A stretch of 64,000 bases of DNA from Charina bottae (Eukaryota > Chordata > Lepidosauria > Squamata > Charinaidae): the NCBI GenBank assembly GCA_023362775.1, contig JALMGJ010000005.1, forward strand, positions 66,718,463 through 66,782,462, in the 5' to 3' direction. The position numbers and the translations under genes were made by a program. Positions 1-9,060 of this stretch are shown here, piece by piece (within the stretch, counting starts at the first letter, position 1; each line of letters begins with the position of its first letter). The notes beneath the pieces were generated by a model that searched no databases, was not told the DNA's origin, and saw nothing but the letters and a program-made list of their open reading frames with translations.

Positions 1-630
1 CATGACTGTGTATTTAACTCACAAGTTACTCATGTGATGGCCTAGTTTTCTCAGAGCATTATCAGCACAGCAATAGCTGAAAGGCAGAATGATCCATTTC
101 ACTGCAAATTGTCTACATAACATTTTAAAATGTATCTCTGTTCTTCCCAAGGCCAGTCTCTTGGCTGAATATCAGTGTTGGACTTTATAGTCAAGGAGTT
201 CTCATGAACAGACCAAGTAGAAACAGAAGCCAACAGATGTAAATCAGAAAAGCAAGCTGAAGAGGAATCTAAGATTCTAAGAGCCAAGGAACCCAAGAAA
301 GCAAAATAATAGGAATAAGAATCATAAATGTTGATTTCAGTGTCTGATTCAATCTTGTATTCATACCTGACATTTATCCTGCCCCTTCTCCATTTCCATT
401 TGTTCTAATCTGACTAATCTGACTAATTCATGAAGTCTAATTGTTCTTATTTTTTCCCTTTATTTTCATTTATTAACCATTAATAATTAACAATTATTCC
501 TCTCTTTTCTTTAGCTTGAGTTAGGATTGCAGTCCAAGGTGCTAGCTTTGATTGTCAAGAATCATATATCTTCGTGCTTGTGGACTAGAAATATTCTTGA
601 TCAGATTTCAATAGCTGCACTTCTTGAATC
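1..630. other. Unassigned AT-rich DNA
   Basis: No convincing coding, RNA or repeat signature was seen. Only short open frames occur, and there is a small imperfect duplication of a TCTGACTAA unit near 413-430. Confidence 0.5.
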
Positions 631-638
631 ATCTACTT

Positions 639-840
639 CAAACTTTCCAAACTGTGTGTCGTGACACGTTAGTGTGTCGGCTGCAGTGTCTGGGTGTGTC
701 GCGGCTGCTGCTGCCTCCGAGCCCTGCCAGGATTCCACACAGGTCCTAGTGCCTGCCTTGTGCCCTGCTGTAAGAGTGTGTCGTGAAATGATGCATGTCT
801 AAAAAGTGTGTCACCAACATGAAAAGTTTGGAAAGCTCTG
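639..840. mobile_element. hAT-type miniature transposon (MITE), 202 bp
   Basis: The element is flanked on both sides by the identical 8-bp sequence ATCTACTT (631-638 and 841-848), the TSD length typical of hAT transposons. The ends are imperfect inverted repeats: the left end begins CAAACTTTCCAAACT, and the reverse complement of the right end begins CAGAGCTTTCCAAACT. The interior is GC-richer than its surroundings, repeats a GTGTGTCG/GTGTGTCA motif near both ends, and has no coding capacity. It would depend on transposase made elsewhere. The TSD and TIR are directly visible; the hAT assignment is by family rules. Confidence 0.75.
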
Positions 841-848
841 ATCTACTT

Positions 849-3784
849 TGACTCTCATTCTTACAAGAAGGAGATACCACTCTGAGTCATTACTCCTTGG
901 ATGGGAAAACTCAGCATATTCAAACTGGGAGGATTTCCCTGGCAAAGGATATCCACTAGGCCTGCATGAATCACCTTTGATTAGATTTGAATCGGACATT
1001 CAAGATTTGAAAAGGGTATGATTTGATCTAGTTCGTGGTTCAAAACTCAATGGCAAACTGATTCAGCTTGAGCCACTTTGAGATTTCATTGAAAAGAAAC
1101 TCCCCCTCACTGACCTCAGTGGAATGCCAGTCTGGGTTGGGCACATTGACAAAGCTTTACCTCTTATGGGAAGGACTGATCTCTGACTTGTTCTTGTGAG
1201 TTGGTATAGACCTGCTCCCACTATTACTGTATTTTCTGGGATACAAGAGGGCTGGCGTACTTGGTTGGTAGGCTTAGCACCTTCTGGGAAAGCTACCTTG
1301 GCAGGTGGTGGCAAGGTGGTGGCAAAACAATACTCTGTAATAAACAGGATCCCCACTAGTGACCAATAACATCTTTGAGCATCACCCAGCCAGTGTTACG
1401 GCTATGTAAAGCTTGTCCTCATTATTGCCAATTTTTTGCAAAGTGATGCTTGGATGTTTAAAAGATGCTATAAGATGTTAATGGTGGGGGTCCTGTTAGT
1501 TAGCAAAGGCAAGCTGAAGCAGGATGGAACACTGCAATACAGTACCATAGAGATAGGGAAACCTAGAGAAAGAGATGGGAACAGAGTAAGTGGCCTTTGT
1601 AGCCTGACTACCCACTTTTATGTCTGGACCATTAAAGATTTGGGCCAGTGCATACAAGTGCTAGCTTGGCACCCATTCACTCATTGCCATGCAAATATGA
1701 TAAGTTATGTACTTGCATCAGACATCAGGATGCTGATACATAATGGTGGCATTTCTGTGATAAAGTCACCACATGCATGTTGTCATTTTGGCATTATTGT
1801 GGTTTGCTGAAAATGCTGAGATCTGAATTGCATTGTTAGGTCCAGAATGGAAATCCATTAGCAGAAGAAAGAACAACGTTAAGGCTTATGGTTGGCCACA
1901 ATAAAGAAGTTAAAAGCTGACAAACTAAATGTAATGCTAGCCTTGCCACCCAAAAGAACTCTTATCAACCGGAAATTTAATAAAACAATGAATCTTATTG
2001 GCCAGCTACTCATGTCAAGATCAGGGAGTCTACACACACTTCTAGCATTCTCCATATGGAACTGAAGTTGCAACATTATTATCTGCTGTTAGAATCCCTC
2101 AAACAGCAGAAAATCAATGGGTATACACTGGGGGAAGAACATCACACACATGTACATAAGGGGAGGAGCTTGCATCACAATGGCACAATACTCAACTTTG
2201 GATTCCCTGGAGACCTCTGAGTGAATCCAAAGCACTTTGGAAAGCTCCAGTGCACTTGAAAGTCAGAAGATTCAATTTAATGCTTTGAAACAAATCCTGC
2301 TTTTATTTGTAAATCTGCTTCAGTGGGATGATCTGATTGAATTTGTCAAGCTGAATCTCCCACTTGAAGCTTTGCACAGCCCAGATATTCACATCCAGCT
2401 TTTTTCTATTACTCTGGGTGATCTGCTTGCTCTGGATCATGAATAACTTGTGCAATTTAAAAGAATGAGAGATCAGAGAAGAAATGGAAAGACATTGGCC
2501 CAAACCCCTGTGCATAAGCAGGGCAACAGAGAAATCAGGATTCTAGTGAACTTAGGATTCCCTACAAATAGATCCTAAATTCATGAAGGTAGTCAAATAG
2601 AACACAAGTGGGTGGATGGGGATCTCTGGATAGACCCTAAGGCACAGTCTTCTATTCTTGTGCTAGGCCAAGACATTCTTTCAATTTGATGAAAGGGAAT
2701 TAACTTTCAAAATGTATTTCAAAGGATAGGAAAATTTTGGTAAGGTCTTCATGGATAGATTGTGATGCTCTTAAATTCATTAGCTATGAGGTGGTGTATG
2801 CATGTGAATGCCTTCCCTTTCATTGTACCTCATCTACCTAGAAGTCTACAACATCCCTGACTGCCTACTCTTCTATAAAATCACAAGGAAACACATCATA
2901 AGGGATTTACTCCCAATGGGCTTTTCCAGTAGCGGTGCTACTTGCACTGTTTAAAGTGGAATCCTGCTTCTGAGAAATTGTTGCAGTATTTCTCCTTCCC
3001 CTGGAGAAATTTCTAGGAATCATCTATCTCCCTTCTCGGCCTACAAATTGGTGGAGATTTTTGAAAGGCTGTTTACATCTAGTAATAATCCAACCAACAA
3101 CTTTGCCCACTAGCTGGCCTGTATTTCCAAATCCTTGCAAGGTAATAAGGGAAAAAAGCTTAATCTTGCCACTTTTCTGAGGAATATTATCTGTACTGGA
3201 TCGAACATTTTTCACAACTTAAAATGAAGCTGTGATAAAACTGAGAGCTTGTCTAGAGACACAATTTCTCTTCTGATAAGGCTCCTCACTATTTTTTTAC
3301 AGCTTCAGAATTCATGTATTTACTTCCCACAGTTAAAAGTGAATCCTTTGCATTGGCCATCAGTAGACTAATTTTGTAATAGCTAATAAATATCTATTTG
3401 ATTATATCCATTACTTGCAGAGGTCTTTGAAGAAGGGCATATCATCTCTGGTGGCTGCTCCTTCATCATGCTTTCTCCCTGAAAAAAAAGATGTTTCAAT
3501 GATTTTGGCTTTGCATCATTAATCTGATCAACTCACTGCTTTGCCGATCTGACCCACAGTCTCTCTCTTACCTCATCCTCACACTCCAAGTCAGTTATCC
3601 AGACTTTTCCTCTAGGCTCAGTTTTGGTTCCTCCGAGGTAACAAAGAGAATTAGGGGAACAGTAAGCAACCTGTTTCAAGCTGAGGCCCACAATTGGCCT
3701 TTGATTGACATGCCAATCAAAAGGTGAATGAAGACTGAACAATGGTTAAATATCGTTTAAAACAAAATACAGTTAATACGGTCA
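849..3784. other. Unassigned DNA
   Basis: I see no recognisable gene. The longest open frames (about 97 codons on the minus strand at 1063-1356 and about 124 codons on the plus strand at 1436-1810) have no motif I recognise and look like chance frames. Ancient, unrecognisable repeats cannot be excluded. Confidence 0.4.
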
Positions 3785-3890
3785 CGGATGTCCTATATTT
3801 GTAAACTGCCCAGAGTCTGCCATGGTAGAGATGGGTGGTGATAAATCTAAATAAATAAATAAATAAATAAACAAACAAACAAACAAACGT
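3785..3890 (+). mobile_element. 3' tail of an L2/CR1-like LINE or LINE-tailed SINE
   Basis: The block reads TGCCCAGAGTCTGCC, then GAGATGGGTGGTGATAAAT, then (AAAT)n and (AAAC)n. The same block with different microsatellite tails recurs at 16160-16212, 17993-18112, 26040-26175, 32549-32619 and 53870-53945, so it is a dispersed retroelement 3' end. The hairpin-like CCGCCCA...TGGGCGG core with a short tandem tail is typical of L2/CR1-group 3' ends in squamates; the exact family is not determined. Confidence 0.6.
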
Positions 3891-5270
3891 TCCCTCTTTT
3901 CATCACAATAAAACTTCAGTAGTAACTTTTGGAGAGGCCCTTGGGGTCACAGTTTGGGTCTAAAGAATTAGATATGTCTGGCTGCATATTTGTACTTGTA
4001 AACAGGAGAGGACTTTTTGGCTGTCAGATTATCTCTATTTCTATTCCACATACATATTTATGTTTCTCAAATTATTCTGTTGTCAAGCTGGAAGCCCATG
4101 ATTTCTTCTCCATTCTTTTTCCATGCTTCAGGAAGGTTACCTCTTTTGTGTTTGTTTCTTGTAACTTTTGAAAGGTTGTTAAGTGTCTAAAGAGGCCTCT
4201 CACTTAAATCACAGCTCCGGACTCAAGGAGACCCTGGGCATTGATTCCCCTTTCTTCTGTGGGACCCAATGGTGGGTATCTCTCAGGGGCAATTGCTGGC
4301 TTCCACAAAAAATAGCAGACACAACCAGAAACATTCAGGTTATGTCCTGAGCAATGCCAACAGCCATGCTTAACTCAATTGCTTTGGATAGAGCATCACT
4401 CTGGGGCATTGTGGGAAACAGACCTACATTTATTCTAAACAGGACTCCAGGGCTCTGACCAAGATGCTGGATTTGCTGATGGTTTTACTGTTCTATTTCA
4501 TTTCCCTCTGTTGCTTTTACTGTCATCTGATTAATTTCCAGCCAGATATCTGAGAGTATATTTACCAGACAATCATAAAACAAAATTGTGACAGCAGAAA
4601 AATGAGAAGTTGAGGACAGAAGAAAAACCCAGGAGTTGCCTTCAAAGCTTTCTATCAAAGATACACATTTTCTATTAATTCAGAATGAAAAGAATAGGCT
4701 GCAATAGAATATAAAAAACATGGAAGGATACTCTCTCCCCAAACTAGTAACCTTTATGTTCAAGGAAATGAGATTGGTTCAAAATGAGCTCTCTTTTCAA
4801 TTGTATTTGCTGAAGTACAATGAGTGGGCATATAGGAAATATAAAATTATACAGAAAAAAGAGATTGAACTTAGATAATCTTAGCAGCTGATTGAAACTT
4901 GTTTTTAAGCAGATCAATGGCAGAATCACAGTTCTTTATATGAGGTAATAGGCAACCTGAATTATGAAGATTTCCTGTGTTCCTTGAAATTCTTTTTGGT
5001 TCTTTGTTTTACTCAATCACAGAGAAGCTGATAGACTTCAGTGTCATATTAAGCATGTTTACTCAGAATTAATTCCCACTATATACAGTGAGAATTATTC
5101 CAAGAAAGTATGTATCATTTGGCATTTCCAACAAAAACACCATTTGCACACATTTCCTTACATATATAGTCTTCTTACTTAAAATGAGTTTAAATAAATA
5201 TTTTTTCCTGTGACATATTTCAATAAGTAATAATAGCCTATTTATGCTTCTATATGTGAATGGATTCCAC
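3891..5270. other. Unassigned DNA
   Basis: No gene, RNA or repeat was recognised. The last 12 bases of the following interval (5271-5282) are the left target-site duplication of the BovB insertion. Confidence 0.4.
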
Positions 5271-5282
5271 ATAATTAAATAT

Positions 5283-8200
5283 TTTGTTGTTGTTTATTCG
5301 TTCAGTCGTTTCCGACTCTTCGTGACTTCATGGACCAGTCCACGCCAGAGCTTTCTGTCGGCCGTCACCATCCCCAGCTCCCCAATGGTTGAGTCTGTCA
5401 CCTCCAGAATATCATCCATCCATCTTGCCCTTGGTCGGCCCCTCTTCCTTTTGCCTTCCACTTTTCCTAGCATCAGCTTCTTCTCCAGGGTATCCTGTCT
5501 TCTCATTATGTGGCCAAAGTACTTCAGTTTTGCCTTTAATATCATTCCCTCAAGTGAGCAGTCTGGCTTGATTTCCTGGAGTATGGACTGGTTTGATCTT
5601 CTTGCAGTCCAAGGCACTCTCAGAATTTTCCTCCAACACCACAGTTCAAAAGCATCTATCTTCCTTCGCTCAGCCTTCCTTATGGTCCAGCTCTCACAGC
5701 CATAGGTTACTACAGGGAATACCATTGCTTTAACTACGCGGACCTTTGTTGTCAGTGTGATGTCTCTGCTCTTAACTATTTTATCAAGATTTGCCATTGC
5801 TCTCCTCCCAAGAAGTAGACGTCTTCTGATTTCCTGGCTGCAGTCAGCGTCTGCAGTAATCTTTGCGCCTAGAAATACAAAGTCTGTCACTGCCTCCACT
5901 TTTTCTCCCTCTATTTGCCAGTCATCAATCAAGCTCGTTGCCATAATCTTGGTTTTTTTGAGGTTTAACTGCAACCCAGCTTTTGCACTTTCTTCTTTCA
6001 CCTTCGTCATAAGGCTCCTCAACTCCTCCTCGCTTTCAGCCATCAAAGTGGTATCATCTGCATATCTGAGATTGTTAATGTTTCTTCCAGCGATTTTAAC
6101 TCCAGCCTTGGATTCCTTAAGCCCAGCATGTCGCATGATGTGTTCTGCATACAGGTTGAATAGGTAGGGTGAGAGTATACAACCCTGCCGTACTCCTTTC
6201 CCAATCTTAAACCAGTCCGTTGTTCCGTGCTCTGTTCTTACCGTTGCTACTTGGTCGTTATACAGATTCCTCAGGAGGCAGACAAGATGACTTGGTATCC
6301 CCATACCACCAAGAACTTGCCACAATTTGTTATGATCCACACAGTCAAAGGCTTTAGAATAGTCAATAAAACAGAAATAGATGTTTTTCTGAAATTCCCT
6401 GGCTTTCTCCATTATCCAGCGGATATTGGCAATTTGGTCTCTAGTTCCTCTGCCTTTTCTAAACCCAGCTTGTACATCTGGCAATTCTCGCTCCATGAAT
6501 TGCTGGAGTCTACCTTGCAAGATCTTGAGCATTACCTTACTGGCATGTGAAATAAGTGCCACTGTTCGATAGTTTGAACATTCTTTAGTGCTTCCCTTTT
6601 TTGGTATGGGGATATAAGTTGATTTTTTCCAATCTGATGGCCATTCTTGTGTTTTCCAAATTTGCTGGCATATGGCATGCATCACCTTGACAGCATCATC
6701 TTGCAAGATTTTAAACAGTTCAGCTGGGATACCGTCGTCTCCTGCTGCCTTGTTATTAGCAATGCTTCTTAAGGCCCATTCAACCTCACTCTTCAGGATG
6801 TCTGGCTCTAACTCACTGACCACACCGTCAAAGCTATCTCCAATATTATTATCCTTCCTATACAGATCTTCCGTATATTCTTGCCACCTTTTCTTGATCT
6901 CTTCTGCTTCTGTTAGGTCCTTACCATCTTTGTTTTTGATCATACCCATTTTTGCCTGGAATTTACCTCCGATGTTTCTAATTTTCTGGAAGAGGTCTCT
7001 TGTCCTTCCTATTCTATTGTCTTCTTCCACTTCCGCACATTGCTTGTTTAAAAATAATTCCTTATCTCTTCTGGCTAACCTCTGGAATTTTGCATTTAAT
7101 TGGGCATATCTCCCCCTATCACTGTTGCCTTTTGCTTTCCTTCTTTCTTGGGCTACTTCCAGTGTTTCAGCAGACAGCCATCTTGCCTTCTTGGTTTTCT
7201 TTTTCTTTGGGACGTTTTTTGTTGCCGCCTCCTGAACAATGTTGCGAACTTCTGTCCATAGTTCTTCCGGGACCCTATCTACTAAATCTAGTCCCTTAAA
7301 TCTATTATTCACCTCCACTGCATATTCCTTAGGAATATTAGTGAGCTCATATCTAACTGATCTGTGGGTCTTCCCTATTCTCTTTAGTCTGATTCTAAAT
7401 TTTGCAATAAGAAGTTCGTGATCTGAACTACAGTCAGCTCCAGGTCTTGTTTTTACCGACTGTATAGATGTCCGCCACCTTTGGCTGCAAAGGATGTAGT
7501 CAATCTGATTTCGGTGTCGACCATCTGGTGAAGTCCATGTATAAAGTCGTCTTTTAGGTTGTTGGAAGAGAGTGTTTGTTATGCACAGTGAGTTGTCTTG
7601 GCAAAATTCTATCAGCCTATGTCCTGCTTCATTTTGTTCTCCCAGACCATGCTTGCCTGTAATTCCAGGTGTCGTCTGACTACCCACCTTAGCATTCCAG
7701 TCTCCTGTAATGAAAATAACATCTCTTTTTGGTGTATTATCTAGTAGGTGCTGCAGATCCTCATAGAACTGATCTACTTCTGCTTCTTCAGCATCTGTGG
7801 TTGGGGCGTATATTTGGATCACTGTGATGTTAAATGGCTTACCCTGAATTCGAATTGAGATCATTCTATCGTTTTTTGGATTGTATCCAAGCACTGCTTT
7901 AGCCACTTTATTATTAATTATGAAGGCTACTCCATTTCTTCTGTGGTCCTCTTGTCCACAGTAGTAGATCTGGTGATCATCTGATGTGAAGTGGCCCATT
8001 CCAGTCCATTTCAGTTCACTGACACCTAAAATGTCTATATTTAATCTTGACATCTCACCAATAACCACATCCAATTTGCCCTGGCTCATAGATCTTACAT
8101 TCCAGGTTCCTATGGTGTGTTGATCTTTAGAACATCGGATTCGTCGTTCACCACCAGCACCGTCGGCCGCTAGCCGTCCTTTCGGCTTTGAGCTAGCTGC

Positions 8201-8507
8201 GTCATCACATCTGGGGCTAGTTGAACGTATCCTCTGTTCCTCCCCAGTAGCATTTTGACCATCTTCCGACCTGGGAGTCCCATCTTCCGATGGTATACCG
8301 ACATATCTTTGGTTGTACTGATCCATTTAGTTTTCATGGCAAGAATACTGGGGTGGGTTGCCATTACCTTCCCCAGGGATCGTATTTAGTCTGACCTCTC
8401 TGCCACGACCTTCCCGTCTTGGGTGTCCCTTCACGGTTTAGCTCATGGTTTCATTGAGGTGCTCAAGCTCCAGCACCACGACAAGGTAACGATCTCCTTT
8501 GCTGGAG
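5283..8507 (-). mobile_element. BovB: Full-length BovB LINE (RTE clade), 3225 bp
   Basis: This is a complete non-LTR retrotransposon in minus orientation. It is bounded by the perfect 12-bp TSD ATAATTAAATAT (5271-5282 and 8508-8519), so both ends can be placed to the base. From 5' (8507) to 3' (5283) it has a 5' UTR of about 180 bp, one ORF, and a 3' UTR of only about 11 bp ending in an A-rich ACAACAACAAAAT tail. The 5' terminus carries an inverted repeat: CTCCAGCA is matched by TGCTGGAG about 32 bases downstream (8507-8468). A short out-of-frame ORF (8364-8170) overlaps the main ORF start; its role is unknown. BovB is known for patchy, horizontally acquired distribution in squamates and ruminants. 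The intact ORF and perfect TSD point to a young insertion. Confidence 0.93.
5294..8326 (-). CDS. BovB ORF: APE endonuclease / reverse transcriptase, 1010 aa, intact
   Basis: The protein nicks target DNA and reverse transcribes element RNA at the nick (target-primed reverse transcription). Residues about 70-310 are an apurinic-like endonuclease with the expected catalytic set: N76 (GTWNV), E104 (SELKW), Y173 (IYAPT), D209/N211 (TGDWNAK), D276 (IDYIL) and H303 (SDHELL). Residues about 500-800 are the reverse transcriptase: FIDYSKAFD near 653-661 with D655, GVRQGCILSP near 711-720, and YADD at 755-758. The C-terminal part contains YGCESWTI and the RRGRP-type basic region seen in RTE proteins. 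No stop or frameshift is present, and the length fits a complete RTE ORF2. The chosen ATG is the first in this frame before the endonuclease domain; the N-terminal 65 residues are low-complexity. The ORF runs to within 11 bp of the element end, so the last codons also serve as the RNA 3' end. No expression evidence is available. Confidence 0.93.
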   Translation of the reverse strand: MDQYNQRYVGIPSEDGTPRSEDGQNATGEEQRIRSTSPRCDDAASSKPKGRLAADGAGGERRIRCSKDQHTIGTWNVRSMSQGKLDVVIGEMSRLNIDILGVSELKWTGMGHFTSDDHQIYYCGQEDHRRNGVAFIINNKVAKAVLGYNPKNDRMISIRIQGKPFNITVIQIYAPTTDAEEAEVDQFYEDLQHLLDNTPKRDVIFITGDWNAKVGSQTTPGITGKHGLGEQNEAGHRLIEFCQDNSLCITNTLFQQPKRRLYTWTSPDGRHRNQIDYILCSQRWRTSIQSVKTRPGADCSSDHELLIAKFRIRLKRIGKTHRSVRYELTNIPKEYAVEVNNRFKGLDLVDRVPEELWTEVRNIVQEAATKNVPKKKKTKKARWLSAETLEVAQERRKAKGNSDRGRYAQLNAKFQRLARRDKELFLNKQCAEVEEDNRIGRTRDLFQKIRNIGGKFQAKMGMIKNKDGKDLTEAEEIKKRWQEYTEDLYRKDNNIGDSFDGVVSELEPDILKSEVEWALRSIANNKAAGDDGIPAELFKILQDDAVKVMHAICQQIWKTQEWPSDWKKSTYIPIPKKGSTKECSNYRTVALISHASKVMLKILQGRLQQFMERELPDVQAGFRKGRGTRDQIANIRWIMEKAREFQKNIYFCFIDYSKAFDCVDHNKLWQVLGGMGIPSHLVCLLRNLYNDQVATVRTEHGTTDWFKIGKGVRQGCILSPYLFNLYAEHIMRHAGLKESKAGVKIAGRNINNLRYADDTTLMAESEEELRSLMTKVKEESAKAGLQLNLKKTKIMATSLIDDWQIEGEKVEAVTDFVFLGAKITADADCSQEIRRRLLLGRRAMANLDKIVKSRDITLTTKVRVVKAMVFPVVTYGCESWTIRKAERRKIDAFELWCWRKILRVPWTARRSNQSILQEIKPDCSLEGMILKAKLKYFGHIMRRQDTLEKKLMLGKVEGKRKRGRPRARWMDDILEVTDSTIGELGMVTADRKLWRGLVHEVTKSRKRLNE

Positions 8508-8519
8508 ATAATTAAATAT

Positions 8520-9060
8520 ACTGAGTGTGAAATTTCATGGAGAAATGCCACACATGCATAAATCCCTGGGCCTAGAACTTTCAAAGACAACTTGAAAAAG
8601 TTATGCAGAAAAAGGTCAATAGGGGCTTGTTTTCTACTTGTACACACCCATGTTTAATATTTGGATAGTAATATAGTATAGAGGACATAGGGAATGGTCC
8701 TGAAGGACAGGAGGATGAGCCACTACCAAGGCAATGGTCAAATAAGCGGGGCTTGAGCCCAGGCCAAGAAACTAACTTGAGAAAACATCTCAAACAAGCC
8801 CCTCTCTAGTTCACACAAAGATAAATGGAAGGAGGGGGAAGCACATTTAGACTTGCAAGATTCTGTTATTATAGATGTTACGATAAAAGCAGTTAGGACC
8901 TATATGGCATTGGTTTCTTAGTCTGGTCTACCTTGTTGGGCTAACATAGAGGGAAGCTTTGTAAACTTGGGAGGATGAGGAAGGCCAGTTGTATAATGCA
9001 TCATCTCCTTATATGAGATATACAAATGGTAAATGTAGTCAAAGTTCATGTGAATGAAGC
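8520..9060. other. Unassigned DNA
   Basis: No gene or repeat was recognised between the BovB TSD and the next LINE. Confidence 0.4.

Noticed and set aside
1063..1810. Possible coding region from two neighbouring ORFs on opposite strands
   Set aside because: Neither peptide shows a motif and they are on different strands; lengths are within chance expectation.
6672..7235. Long plus-strand ORF (187 codons, with others nearby) over the BovB
   Set aside because: It is the antisense shadow of the BovB ORF. The same shadow appears at 27692-28255 over the second copy, and its peptide has no domain.
8170..8364. 64-codon minus-strand ORF upstream of and overlapping the BovB ORF start
   Set aside because: No domain and no independent support. 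It may be a chance frame in the 5' UTR, so it is mentioned only in the element description.
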